Positions 9,775-19,629 are shown, counted from the stretch's first letter. The stretch is DNA of 64,000 nucleotides from an uncultured Prevotellaceae bacterium (GCA_945833925.1 CAMAFX010000003.1:18012-82011); one strand, 5' to 3'. Translations and numbers: made by a program. The notes: generated by a model from the letters alone, not told the origin.

Positions 9775-11007
9775 ATGGATTCATTGTCACTATATGAACT
9801 GAATAATCTTGTCAGTTCTGTCATCGAGCAGACGTTCGAGGACGACGTCTGGGTGAGAGGTGAACTGCTGGAGGGCCGACCAGGTGGTGGTGGACACTTC
9901 TACGGCGAACTCGTAGAGAAGGACGAACTGACAGGCGGCTTGTTGGCAAAAGCCAGAATAACCATATGGGCAAGGACTTACTCGTTGCTCAGGAACCGGT
10001 TCGAGAACGAGACTGGACAGACACTGAAGCCGGGGCTGAAACTGCTGCTGAAGGTCAAGGTATGTTTTCACGAGCAGTATGGCTACAGTCTGAATGTGGT
10101 AGACATCGATCCGAGTTTTACACTTGGAGATATGGTTAGGCGCCGACAGCAGATTATTGCCCAATTAGAGAAGGATGGGGTAATCGACGATAACAGGACA
10201 CTGCCTTTGCCAACCCTGTTGAAACGTATTGCTGTAGTGTCAAGCGATAAGGCTGCAGGATACGGTGACTTCTGTGATCAACTGCTCAACAACGAGTACG
10301 GACTCTACTTTGACGTACGGCTTTTCCCAGCCCTGATGCAAGGCGCCAGGGTGGAGGAAACCATACTTTCCGCCCTTGATAAGATTGCTTTGCAGGATGA
10401 CCGCTGGGACGCTGTGGTGATAATAAGAGGAGGTGGTGCGGTGAGCGACCTGTCCGATTTTGATTCGTATAACCTGGCTTCAGCCATCGCCCAGTTCCCC
10501 TTGCCGGTATTTACAGGCATCGGTCACGAGAGGGACGAGACTGTCCTCGACAGAGTTGCGCACACGTCGCTCAAGACTCCGACGGCAGTTGCAGCATACA
10601 TTCTTGATTATCAAGTGGCTCACCTTGCACGACTCGAAGAGATACAGAACATTCTCGTGCAGTCTTCGCTGCGCAAACTGGAACGTGAACATCAGCGTTT
10701 GGACCACCTCTCGACAACCCTTCCGCTCTCTTTTGCGAGGGTCAGAGACAGACAGGAACACCTGTTGCAGCAGATTGAGGAGCGTATGCACACCAACGTC
10801 TCGATGCGTTTAGAGCGTGAGAACTACAGACTGCAACTCCTGGAGCAGCGTGTTCAATCTCTTGACCCAGCTTTGCTTCTCAGGCGAGGCTACAGCATTA
10901 CTCTTTGCAATGGTGTTCTTGTCACATCTGCTTCTCAGTTAAAGGAGGGGGATGTCATAACCACACAGCTTGCAAACGGAAAGCTAAGTTCGAAAGTACT
11001 TGCTTAG
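9775..11007 (+). CDS. xseA: Exodeoxyribonuclease VII large subunit
   Basis: VVIIRGGGAVSDLSDFDSYNLASAIAQFPLPVFTGIGHERDETVLD motif; paired with xseB. Confidence 0.95.
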   Translation: MDSLSLYELNNLVSSVIEQTFEDDVWVRGELLEGRPGGGGHFYGELVEKDELTGGLLAKARITIWARTYSLLRNRFENETGQTLKPGLKLLLKVKVCFHEQYGYSLNVVDIDPSFTLGDMVRRRQQIIAQLEKDGVIDDNRTLPLPTLLKRIAVVSSDKAAGYGDFCDQLLNNEYGLYFDVRLFPALMQGARVEETILSALDKIALQDDRWDAVVIIRGGGAVSDLSDFDSYNLASAIAQFPLPVFTGIGHERDETVLDRVAHTSLKTPTAVAAYILDYQVAHLARLEEIQNILVQSSLRKLEREHQRLDHLSTTLPLSFARVRDRQEHLLQQIEERMHTNVSMRLERENYRLQLLEQRVQSLDPALLLRRGYSITLCNGVLVTSASQLKEGDVITTQLANGKLSSKVLA

Positions 11008-11020
11008 GTTTAGTTTTTTT

Positions 11021-11101
11021 TCGGGATTAACTCGCGACAACTCCAGCTAACTCCAGCTAACTCCGATTAACTCCGGTTAAACTCCAGTTAACTCCGGTTA
11101 A
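11021..11101 (+). repeat. 10-bp period degenerate tandem array (consensus CTCCRGYTAA) between xseA and xseB
   Basis: CTCGCGACAA CTCCAGCTAA CTCCAGCTAA CTCCGATTAA CTCCGGTTAA (A) CTCCAGTTAA CTCCGGTTAA. Confidence 0.93.
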
Positions 11102-11122
11102 CGAACGAACAAACAATAAACA

Positions 11123-11317
11123 ATGATAACAAATATGACTTACGAAGAATCAATGAAGCAGTTGGAGACGTTGGCACAGCAGATGGAGCGTGGCGAATTG
11201 CCAATCGACGCACTTGCTGCCAAACTGAAGGAAGCACAGTTGCTCATTTCCTCATGCCGCAAGCAATTGCTTGAGGCTGACGAGCAGGTGAAGAATATCC
11301 TGAATCCCGACGCTTGA
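11123..11317 (+). CDS. xseB: Exodeoxyribonuclease VII small subunit
   Basis: TYEESMKQLETLAQQMERGELPIDAL...; follows xseA. Confidence 0.92.
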   Translation: MITNMTYEESMKQLETLAQQMERGELPIDALAAKLKEAQLLISSCRKQLLEADEQVKNILNPDA

Positions 11318-11361
11318 ATGCTATTTGACTGATTATTGACCAGTTTTTGTGTTTAAAAGTG

Positions 11362-11391
11362 TTGTGTTTTCATCAAAATGATGTATCTTTG
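11362..11391 (+). promoter_or_regulatory. Promoter upstream of ilvE (TTG / 19 nt / TATCTTTG)
   Basis: -33 TTG at 11362-11364, -7 TATCTTTG at 11384-11391. Confidence 0.7.
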
Positions 11392-11456
11392 CAACAGGTA
11401 AGCACTTATGTGCAAAGTATTGTTTTTAAATTGTAAGTAAAAAGATTTATAATACA

Positions 11457-12479
11457 ATGGAACAGATGGATTGGTCAAGTCTGGGTTTTGGCTATAACAA
11501 GACCGACTATAACGTACGCTGTTACTATCGTGACGGTGCGTGGGGCGAGATTGAAGTATGTAGCGAGGAGACAATTCCCCTTCATATGGCAGCAACATGC
11601 TTGCATTACGGACAGGAGGCTTTCGAGGGATTGAAGGCATACCGTTGTCCCGACGGCAAGGTGCGTGTTTTCCGTAGCGACGAGAATGCGGCACGCTTGC
11701 AGAGCACATGCCGTGGCATCCTTATGCCAGAGTTGCCAACAGAGAAGTTTAACGAGATGGTAGACAAGGTGGTTCGCCTTAACGAGCGCTTCATTCCTCC
11801 CTACGAGAGTGGTGCTTCTCTCTACATCCGTCCTTTGCTTATTGGTACAAGTGCACAGGTTGGCGTACATCCTGCAAGCGAATACCTGTTCCTCATCTTT
11901 GTCACTCCAGTAGGTCCTTACTTCAAGGGTGGCTTTGCAACCAATCCTTATGTCATCATCCGCGAGTTCGACCGCAGCGCGCCTCTCGGCACCGGTATCT
12001 ACAAGGTTGGTGGCAACTATGCGGCAAGTCTCAAGGCAAACAGCATCGCTCACGAGTTGGGTTACAGTTGCGAGTTCTACCTTGATGCAAAGGAGAAGAA
12101 ATATATGGACGAGTGTGGTGCGGCAAACTTCTTTGGCATTAAGAACAACACTTATGTCACTCCGAAGAGCACTTCTATCCTTCCGTCCATCACAAACAAG
12201 AGTCTTATGCAGTTGGCTAAGGATTTGGGCATGACAGTCGAACAGCGCCAGATACCCGAGGAGGAACTCGATACATTCGAGGAGGCAGGTGCTTGCGGAA
12301 CTGCTGCTGTCATTTCGCCAATCGAGCGCATCGACGACCTCGACCTTAAGAAGAGTTTCGTTATTGCCAAGGACGGCAAGCCCGGTCCTACATGCACCAA
12401 ACTCTACAACCTGCTTCGTGGCATACAGTATGGTATCGAACCCGATACACACAACTGGACACGCGTAGTGATTGAATAA
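11457..12479 (+). CDS. ilvE: Branched-chain amino acid aminotransferase
   Basis: 340 aa; class IV PLP motifs (YGQEAFEGLKAYR, KVGGNYAASLKAN, EECGAANFF-like DECGAANFFG). Confidence 0.95.
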   Translation: MEQMDWSSLGFGYNKTDYNVRCYYRDGAWGEIEVCSEETIPLHMAATCLHYGQEAFEGLKAYRCPDGKVRVFRSDENAARLQSTCRGILMPELPTEKFNEMVDKVVRLNERFIPPYESGASLYIRPLLIGTSAQVGVHPASEYLFLIFVTPVGPYFKGGFATNPYVIIREFDRSAPLGTGIYKVGGNYAASLKANSIAHELGYSCEFYLDAKEKKYMDECGAANFFGIKNNTYVTPKSTSILPSITNKSLMQLAKDLGMTVEQRQIPEEELDTFEEAGACGTAAVISPIERIDDLDLKKSFVIAKDGKPGPTCTKLYNLLRGIQYGIEPDTHNWTRVVIE

Positions 12480-12510
12480 TGTTACAAGATCATAGCACAG
12501 CAAACAGAAA

Positions 12511-12536
12511 CGGAGCCAGTAACGGCTCCGATTTTT
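12511..12536 (+). terminator. Intrinsic terminator after ilvE
   Basis: CGGAGCC-AGTAAC-GGCTCCG stem-loop followed by ATTTTT. Confidence 0.85.
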
Positions 12537-12540
12537 AATA

Positions 12541-12606
12541 ATTCTCGGATGAGTTCCTGATGATTCTCAAATGAGTTTCTGATGATTCTCGAATGAGTCT
12601 TTTAAT
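12541..12606 (+). repeat. 22-bp period tandem array, 3 units, directly after the ilvE terminator
   Basis: attctcggatgagttcctgatg / attctcaaatgagtttctgatg / attctcgaatgagtcttttaat; ATTCTC at 12541, 12563 and 12585. Confidence 0.88.
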
Positions 12607-12630
12607 AATATACGAACGAAAAATAATCTG

Positions 12631-14823
12631 ATGTCAAGTACTTTAAGATTTCAAGTTGTAGGCGAAGCGTTCAAGAAGAAGCCTGTTGAGATTCCAAATC
12701 GCGAGGAGCGACCAAGTGAATACTTTGCCAAATACGTGTTCAACCGCCAGAAGATGTTCAAGTACCTTCCTTCGAAGGTCTACGCCAAGATGTGCGATGT
12801 CATCGACAATGGTGCCAAACTCGACCTTGCGACTGCTGATGCAGTGGCTGAGGGTATGAAGAAGTGGGCTATGGAACTTGGCGTGACACACTGCACACAC
12901 TGGTTCCAGCCTCTTACCGAGGGTACTGCCGAGAAGCACGACGGCTTTGTTGAGCACGACTGGAAGGGTGGCATGGTTGAGGAGTTCACCGGCAAACAGC
13001 TCGTTCAGCAGGAGCCAGATGCCAGTTCGTTCCCGAGTGGCGGTATCCGCTCTACCTTCGAGGCACGCGGCTACTCTGCATGGGATCCTGCAAGCCCTGT
13101 CTTCGTCATCGGTGACACACTTCACATCCCAACCGTATTCATATCATACACTGGCGAGGCACTCGACTACAAGGCTCCTCTGAAGAAAGCCTTGAAGGCT
13201 GTCGACAGGGCAGCAACAGCGGTGTGCCAGTATTTCTATCCCGACGTGACAAAGGTTGTCAGCAACCTCGGCTGGGAGCAGGAGTACTTCCTGGTCGACG
13301 AGAGCCTCTATGCTGCACGTCCCGACCTCCTGATGACGGGCCGCACCCTGATGGGTCACGATTCGGCAAAGAACCAGCAGATGGACGACCACTACTTCGG
13401 TGCCATTCCAAAGCGTGTGGCTATGTTCATGAAGGACCTCGAGATACAGGCCCTCGAACTTGGCATCCCCTGCAAGACACGTCACAACGAGGTAGCACCC
13501 AACCAGTTCGAGCTGGCTCCTATCTTCGAGGAGACCAACCTGGCTGTCGACCATAACATGCTCATTATGGGTCTGATGAAGAACATTGCACGCAAGCACG
13601 GTTTCCGTTGTCTCTTGCACGAGAAGCCATTCGCCGGCGTCAACGGTTCGGGCAAGCACAACAACTGGAGCCTCTCCACCAACACAGGCGTGCTCCTTCA
13701 TGGTCCCGGCAAGACGCTGCTCGACAACCTGCGTTTCATAACCTTCATCGTTGAGACCCTCATGGGTGTCTACCGCCACAACGGTCTGCTCAAGGCATCT
13801 ATCATCAGTGCCACCAACGCTCACCGTCTTGGTGCCAACGAGGCACCGCCAGCAATCATCTCAAGTTTCCTCGGTACTCAGTTGAACGACCTTCTGGAGA
13901 AGCTCGAGGAGAGCGACGACGACGAACTCTTCAACATCGTCGGCAAGCAAGCCCTCAGCCTCGACATTCCTCAGATTCCTGAGTTGTTGCTCGACAATAC
14001 CGACCGTAACCGTACCTCTCCGTTCGCCTTCACCGGCAACCGCTTCGAGTTCCGCGCCGTGGGTAGCCAGGCAAACTGCGCTGCAGCCATGATTGTGCTG
14101 AACACAGCCGTTGCAGAGGCATTGTCAGACTTCAAGGTTCGCGTAGACGCACTCATCGAGGGCGGTATGGACAAGATGAAGGCTATCCTCAAGACCGTTC
14201 GCGAGGACATCAAGACCTGCAAGCCAATCCACTTCGACGGCAACGGCTACAGCGACGAGTGGAAGAGAGAGGCTGCAGCACGCGGTCTGGACGTAGAAAG
14301 TAGCGCACCAATCATGCTCGACCAGTACCTTGCTCCTGCAACAAAGGAGATGTTCGCCAAGATGAACGTGCTGACCGAGGCAGAACTTCACGCTCGCAAC
14401 GAGATCAAGCTCGAGACATATACAAAGAAGATACAGATTGAGGCACGCATCTTCGGCGACCTCTGCCTCAACCACATCATCCCGGTTGCTACACGCTACC
14501 AGAGCCAGCTCATCGAGAATGTATTCAAGGTAAAGGCGACCTTCCCAGAAGAGATTGCCGGCAAACTCAATGCCAACAACCTGAAACTCATCGAGCAGAT
14601 ATCCGAGAATAGCGCATTCATCACCGAGAACGTCGAGAAACTCACCGACGCGCGCCGTGTGGCAAACAAGATAGAGAGTGCTCGCGAGAAGGCAATTGCT
14701 TATCACGACACGGTAGCTCCTCTGCTGGAGTCTATCCGTTATCATATCGACAAGCTCGAACTAATCGTCGACGACGAACTCTGGCCGTTGCCAAAGTATC
14801 GCGAGATGCTGTTCATCCGCTAA
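12631..14823 (+). CDS. glnN: Glutamine synthetase type III
   Basis: 730 aa GSIII; KPFAGVNGSGKHNNWSL motif. Confidence 0.95.
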   Translation: MSSTLRFQVVGEAFKKKPVEIPNREERPSEYFAKYVFNRQKMFKYLPSKVYAKMCDVIDNGAKLDLATADAVAEGMKKWAMELGVTHCTHWFQPLTEGTAEKHDGFVEHDWKGGMVEEFTGKQLVQQEPDASSFPSGGIRSTFEARGYSAWDPASPVFVIGDTLHIPTVFISYTGEALDYKAPLKKALKAVDRAATAVCQYFYPDVTKVVSNLGWEQEYFLVDESLYAARPDLLMTGRTLMGHDSAKNQQMDDHYFGAIPKRVAMFMKDLEIQALELGIPCKTRHNEVAPNQFELAPIFEETNLAVDHNMLIMGLMKNIARKHGFRCLLHEKPFAGVNGSGKHNNWSLSTNTGVLLHGPGKTLLDNLRFITFIVETLMGVYRHNGLLKASIISATNAHRLGANEAPPAIISSFLGTQLNDLLEKLEESDDDELFNIVGKQALSLDIPQIPELLLDNTDRNRTSPFAFTGNRFEFRAVGSQANCAAAMIVLNTAVAEALSDFKVRVDALIEGGMDKMKAILKTVREDIKTCKPIHFDGNGYSDEWKREAAARGLDVESSAPIMLDQYLAPATKEMFAKMNVLTEAELHARNEIKLETYTKKIQIEARIFGDLCLNHIIPVATRYQSQLIENVFKVKATFPEEIAGKLNANNLKLIEQISENSAFITENVEKLTDARRVANKIESAREKAIAYHDTVAPLLESIRYHIDKLELIVDDELWPLPKYREMLFIR

Positions 14824-14827
14824 TAGA

Positions 14828-14872
14828 AAACACCACAATGCCGTTCGCCTGACATTGTGGTGTTTGTTTTTT
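14828..14872 (+). terminator. Intrinsic terminator after glutamine synthetase
   Basis: Perfect 13-bp stem AAACACCACAATG / CATTGTGGTGTTT, then GTTTTTTT. Confidence 0.9.
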
Positions 14873-14936
14873 TATCTTTATGCGGTGCTCTTCTTTCGTT
14901 ACTGCTGACACGTGGAGAGCCGGCCGGCCTCGTATG

Positions 14937-15653
14937 TCATCTGTTGATGAGAAATATTGCGGGAATCTTCGAGAGGTCGGGTAACCTGATGCTCTTCCAT
15001 TGCTGAATGGTGTGCGTCTGAATCCATTCGTCGTCGGTCGTTATGCCGGCGGCGATGCACATTCTGGTCTGTGGTCGCAGCGACGCTACGAGCGACTGGA
15101 ACATCTTTAGGTTGCGATAGGGCGTCTCAATGAAAAGCTGTGTCTGTCCCTCGTTCCATGCACGGCTCTCGAGTGCTTTCAGACGCTTTGCCCTGTCTGA
15201 TGGCTCCACCGGCAGATAACCGTTGAAAGCGAACGATTGTCCGCCCAGTCCGCTTGCCATCACAGCAAGAATCATGCTCGACGGACCTACCAGTGGAACG
15301 ACGCTGAGTCCTTCCTTCTGCGCTATGGCTACGACATCGGCACCTGGGTCGGCAACAGCCGGGCATCCAGCCTCGCTTATCACACCGATGGACTCGCCAC
15401 GGCGCAGCGGTTCCAGATACTGGCTGAACTGCTTTGTGTCGGCATGCTTGCCCATCTCGTAGAACTGCGAGTCATCGATGGGGAAGGTGCGGTCTACCTT
15501 TCTCAGGAAGCGTCGTGCCGAACGTATGTCCTCGACGATGAAGTGTCGTATCTTCATTATTACGTCGTGGTTGTACGATGGCAGCACCTTGTCGATGGTG
15601 GTGTCGCCAAGCGTCACTGGGATAAGGTATAATGCAGGTTTCTCGTTTTCCAT
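14937..15653 (-). CDS. RsmI-family SAM-dependent methyltransferase
   Basis: ISEAGCPAVADPGADVVAIA and PLVGPSSMILAVMASGL tetrapyrrole/RsmI methylase motifs; 238 aa. Confidence 0.85.
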   Translation of the reverse strand: MENEKPALYLIPVTLGDTTIDKVLPSYNHDVIMKIRHFIVEDIRSARRFLRKVDRTFPIDDSQFYEMGKHADTKQFSQYLEPLRRGESIGVISEAGCPAVADPGADVVAIAQKEGLSVVPLVGPSSMILAVMASGLGGQSFAFNGYLPVEPSDRAKRLKALESRAWNEGQTQLFIETPYRNLKMFQSLVASLRPQTRMCIAAGITTDDEWIQTHTIQQWKSIRLPDLSKIPAIFLINR

Positions 15654-15671
15654 ATTGTTTTTATTGTTGAT

Positions 15672-17540
15672 TCAGAATAGTTGGTCGATGTATGTTTTCA
15701 GTTTGCGGTAGAAGGGGTGCTTGCACAGCGTCTGGTCGTTGCCAATCAGGATGAGTTTCATTCGGGCTCTTGTTATTGCCACGTTCATTCTTCTTAGGTC
15801 GCGCAGGAAGCCCACCTGACCCTCGTCGTTCGAGCGTACCATAGAGATTACGATAACGTCGCGTTCCTGTCCTTGGAATCCGTCCACCGTATTGACCGAT
15901 ATAAGCGAGCGGAACGGTTTGAAGAATGGGCTACGCTTGATGAGTTGTCTCAGCAGACGCACCTGTCCGCGGTAGGGCGAGATCAGTCCCACGTCAATTC
16001 GCTCCGACAGAATCCTCTCCTTGCCGATGCGCTCGAAGTACTGCTGAAGGACGTGCACTGTCAGTTCAGCCTCGAAGGGGTTGATGCGCGACAGTCCGTC
16101 CATCTCCTCCTGATAGATGTCGGCATCTTCCACGGTGCTTATCCATTCGATGGGCGTATCCCAGTCCAGAATGCCTCTGTACTTCACGCTTGGGTCGCTC
16201 TCCAGCAGTCCGTCGTAGAAGAACTGGTTGGGGAACTGCATTATGCCCTCGCACATTCTGTACTGTGTTTTGAGCAGGGTGACGCATTTCGGTTGGTTGG
16301 CAACGATGTGCTCCATCAGTGTCACTCCGCCGTTCTTTCCGTTGCCTGTTGCTGTCAGTGCGTATGTCGATTTCAGTGTCGGTCCGAGTTGCTTGTGGTC
16401 GCCGGCAAGGATGACGCGGTCAGCCTTGGGTATGGCTATCCAGCATGCCGCTTCCAGTGCCTGTGCCGCCTCGTCGATGAAGAGTGTTCCGAAGCGCTGT
16501 CCCATCAGCAGTCGGTTGGCGGTTCCTGTCAGTGTACATGCTATGACGCGTGCCTCGCCGAACAGTTCCTCCTGTATGCTGTATTCTATTTCCGTGGCGC
16601 GGTCCTTCAGTCTGCTCACCTTCTGTTGGAATGAGTCCGACGAACCGTGCTTGCGTTGTGCGTAGAGGTCGCGTATCGCCTTGCGTATGCTCCACAGTTG
16701 GGAGTATTGCGGATGGTTCTCGAAGCGTCGTTCATAGGTCTGTGCCAACATACGGTCGGTGACGCGTGTGGGGTTGCCAATGCGCAGCACGTTTACGCCC
16801 CTGTCGCACAGTTTCTCTGCAATCCAGTCTACAGCCATGTTGCTCTGTGCGCACACCAGCACCTGCGTCTCGCGGTGAAGCGTCTCGTAGATTGCCTCAA
16901 CGAGAGTCGTGGTCTTACCCGTTCCTGGAGGTCCGTGCACCACAGCCACATCCTTTGCCCACAGCACGTCGTTGACTGCCTGTTCCTGAGATGGGTTGAG
17001 CCATGGGAAGCGTTGAGGCATGAAGGTGTACCTGTGCGTTGGCGCCTGGGTGTGGCATATGTCGCGCAGTTCAGCCAGACGGTTTCCCTTAGCAGAGATG
17101 ACGTGGTCCATCGCGTCAAACATCAGGCGGTATGTCGTCTCGTCGAGTGCAAGTTGGATGCCCAGTCTGTCGGCATTCTGCACCTGCAGCAAGGCGTCCT
17201 GCGAGGGTAGGGTAACAACCATCCTGTCGTTCTCTACATAACTGACGTTGGCGCTGAAACGCATGAAATGCAGGAGTCCCGATGCCTCTTCCGTAAAGAA
17301 GCATACGGGTTTGCCAGGCTCGAAGTTGTGCTCCTCGTCGAGCCAGTCTGTACGAATGACCTCCACGCTGAGTTGGTCGAGCGAGTTATAGTAGGAACGA
17401 CCCACAGACAGTGGGAACCAGCACGTTCCGCGCTTCACCTTGCGCTGTATGCTGGTGGCTTCGGTCTGTTTGCGAAACTGCTCTTTTTCGTGCTCGTATT
17501 CATGCCTTATCAGTTCGCAGTGTTGTTCCAGTATATGCAT
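15672..17540 (-). CDS. Superfamily 1 DNA/RNA helicase (Dna2/IGHMBP2-like)
   Basis: GPPGTGKTTTLVEAI Walker A, LFIDEAAQALE Walker B, VDGFQGQERDVIVISMVRS, NVAITRARMKLILIG. Confidence 0.9.
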   Translation of the reverse strand: MHILEQHCELIRHEYEHEKEQFRKQTEATSIQRKVKRGTCWFPLSVGRSYYNSLDQLSVEVIRTDWLDEEHNFEPGKPVCFFTEEASGLLHFMRFSANVSYVENDRMVVTLPSQDALLQVQNADRLGIQLALDETTYRLMFDAMDHVISAKGNRLAELRDICHTQAPTHRYTFMPQRFPWLNPSQEQAVNDVLWAKDVAVVHGPPGTGKTTTLVEAIYETLHRETQVLVCAQSNMAVDWIAEKLCDRGVNVLRIGNPTRVTDRMLAQTYERRFENHPQYSQLWSIRKAIRDLYAQRKHGSSDSFQQKVSRLKDRATEIEYSIQEELFGEARVIACTLTGTANRLLMGQRFGTLFIDEAAQALEAACWIAIPKADRVILAGDHKQLGPTLKSTYALTATGNGKNGGVTLMEHIVANQPKCVTLLKTQYRMCEGIMQFPNQFFYDGLLESDPSVKYRGILDWDTPIEWISTVEDADIYQEEMDGLSRINPFEAELTVHVLQQYFERIGKERILSERIDVGLISPYRGQVRLLRQLIKRSPFFKPFRSLISVNTVDGFQGQERDVIVISMVRSNDEGQVGFLRDLRRMNVAITRARMKLILIGNDQTLCKHPFYRKLKTYIDQLF

Positions 17541-17691
17541 TGTCAGTTATGTATGGAGTAAATGTCTTGCAAAGATACGAAAAATCTTTTCTTTTTGATT
17601 CCCTTTGCCACAGTGATTGAAAATAATTGTTGTTTCGTATTCTCTTATTCGCAATTTCTTTGTATATTTGCGTAAAACCTTATGTAAAGTT

Positions 17692-18510
17692 ATGGCACAA
17701 TTCGCTGATTATATCCAGAAGATAGAGATAGACGCTTTGTGGAATGGCAGAAGACACATCGTATGGGAACTGCGTCCCGACGTGAATATCCTGAGCGGAG
17801 TGAACGGTATGGGTAAGAGTACGATACTGAACAGGGTGCTGCGTTCGCTGCTCAACACAGGTCGTGAGGAAATGACAGACTTGGGAGTCACCCTGACACT
17901 CTCGCCCGACGGTGCCGACATGGTGCGCTTTGATGCGGTAAGGAGTTTCGACCGCCCCGTGCTGTCCAGCACCATTATGGATCGGATTGTTGACACGAAG
18001 TTGAACAGTGAACTTGACTTCCAGTTGTATCAGTTGCAGCGCCGCTACCTTGACTTTCAGGTAAACGCAAGCAATCGCATTGTTGAACTCTTCACGAGTG
18101 GCGATCCGGACGCGCAGTGCAAGGCAAGTGCCATAGCCAGCGAGAAGTCGCATTTCCAGGACCTTGTGGACGAATTGTTCTCGGAGACGGGCAAGACCAT
18201 CGACCGCCAGAGCAACGAGATATTCTTCTACCAGCAGGGCGACCGCCTGTCGCCATACAAACTGTCGAGCGGCGAGAAGCAGATGCTGGTCATCATGCTT
18301 ACCGCGCTGGTCGAGAACAAGGAGCACTACGTCCTGTTTATGGACGAGCCCGAGATAAGTCTGCACATCGACTGGCAGAAGAAGCTTGTCTCCATCATTC
18401 ACGATCTCAATCCCAATGCACAGATAATACTGACGACTCACTCGCCGGCAGTCATCATGGATGGCTGGATGGATTGTGTTACCGACGTTGAGGATATAAT
18501 CGTAAACTGA
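17692..18510 (+). CDS. ABC/AAA-family ATPase (AriA-like half of an ATPase-DUF4435 pair)
   Basis: GVNGMGKST Walker A, LSSGEKQMLVIML signature, YVLFMDEPEISLHIDWQ Walker B/D-loop, TTHSP switch. Start set at MAQFADYI. Confidence 0.85.
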   Translation: MAQFADYIQKIEIDALWNGRRHIVWELRPDVNILSGVNGMGKSTILNRVLRSLLNTGREEMTDLGVTLTLSPDGADMVRFDAVRSFDRPVLSSTIMDRIVDTKLNSELDFQLYQLQRRYLDFQVNASNRIVELFTSGDPDAQCKASAIASEKSHFQDLVDELFSETGKTIDRQSNEIFFYQQGDRLSPYKLSSGEKQMLVIMLTALVENKEHYVLFMDEPEISLHIDWQKKLVSIIHDLNPNAQIILTTHSPAVIMDGWMDCVTDVEDIIVN

Positions 18511-18517
18511 CTTTCCG

Positions 18518-19528
18518 ATGGGACGCCGTTTAACAGATAATGTTTCGTCGGTCTATATCGAGGCTGCCAACCGACTGCGACCAAAGCATGCCAGTCGGCG
18601 AGTCATAGTGTATGTCGAGAGTTATGACGACGTACTCTTCTGGCGCACCGTGTTCCAGACGTTCGAGAGCGAGAACCTGAGGTTCGAGGTGATGCTGCCT
18701 TCGCGCACATCGTTGGGCAAGGGCAAGAAACTGGCAATGAACAACAATCTCGGTCCCGGGATGATAGCCTGTGTGGATGCCGACTACGACTTCCTGATGC
18801 AGCGACATTCCGAAGCCTCCGTGCGCATGCTCGACAACCCCTATATCTTCCACACCTATGTCTATGCCATCGAGAGTTACCAGTGCTATGCGCCCGGACT
18901 GCACGAGGCGTGCGTCATGGCTACGCTCAACGACCGCGAGGTGCTGAACCTTGAGGAGTTCATGCGCCAGTTCTCGGTCATCGTCTGGCCTCTGCTGGTG
19001 TGGAGCATATGGTGCTACAGGCACGACTATTACAAGCAGTTCAGCATCATGGACCTCAACGAGACCCTCGCCATACGCGATGTCAACGTCTACCATCCTG
19101 AACTGACACTCGACTACATTCGCCGTCGTGTCAACAAGCGCGTGTCGTGGCTTCAGCACACATTCCCCGCTGCCAGAAAGGACTTCGAACCGTTGAAGCA
19201 GGAGATTCTGTCGCTCGGCGTGACACCCGAGACGGCATATATGTACATACAGGGGCACACCCTGTTCGACAACATCGTGCTGCCGCTGCTCAACCCAGTC
19301 TGCATCATTCTGCGCCGCGAGCGCGAGAACGAGATAAAGCGCCTTGCGTGTCACGAGGTGCAGCGCCAGAACGAGATGTCGTGCTACCAGCACAGTGTGT
19401 TCTCGGTAGATGCAATGCTGCGCAAGGGCACCAACTATCAGCAGTCGGAACCATACCAGCGTTTGCTCGGCGACCTGCGTGCCTTCTGCGATTCGCTGCA
19501 GAAGGTGGCGGAAGCAGTGGAGGAGTAG
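18518..19528 (+). CDS. DUF4435-type Toprim-like protein (AriB-like half)
   Basis: VIVYVESYDDVLFW (Toprim Glu region) and IACVDADYDFL (DxD); starts 8 nt after the ATPase stop. Confidence 0.8.
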   Translation: MGRRLTDNVSSVYIEAANRLRPKHASRRVIVYVESYDDVLFWRTVFQTFESENLRFEVMLPSRTSLGKGKKLAMNNNLGPGMIACVDADYDFLMQRHSEASVRMLDNPYIFHTYVYAIESYQCYAPGLHEACVMATLNDREVLNLEEFMRQFSVIVWPLLVWSIWCYRHDYYKQFSIMDLNETLAIRDVNVYHPELTLDYIRRRVNKRVSWLQHTFPAARKDFEPLKQEILSLGVTPETAYMYIQGHTLFDNIVLPLLNPVCIILRRERENEIKRLACHEVQRQNEMSCYQHSVFSVDAMLRKGTNYQQSEPYQRLLGDLRAFCDSLQKVAEAVEE

Positions 19529-19559
19529 CCTCTCCCTATATATATTATAAATAAGGTAT

Positions 19560-19595
19560 AGCGGGATGTATCGGTTTGTTGCCGTACATCCCGCT
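19560..19595 (+). terminator. Hairpin in convergent spacer, candidate terminator/3' stabiliser
   Basis: AGCGGGATGTA...TACATCCCGCT plus inner CGG/CCG; no strong T-run. Confidence 0.6.
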
Positions 19596-19629
19596 TACTG
19601 TGTATGGTGGGGTTGTCTTGTGTGTTACG

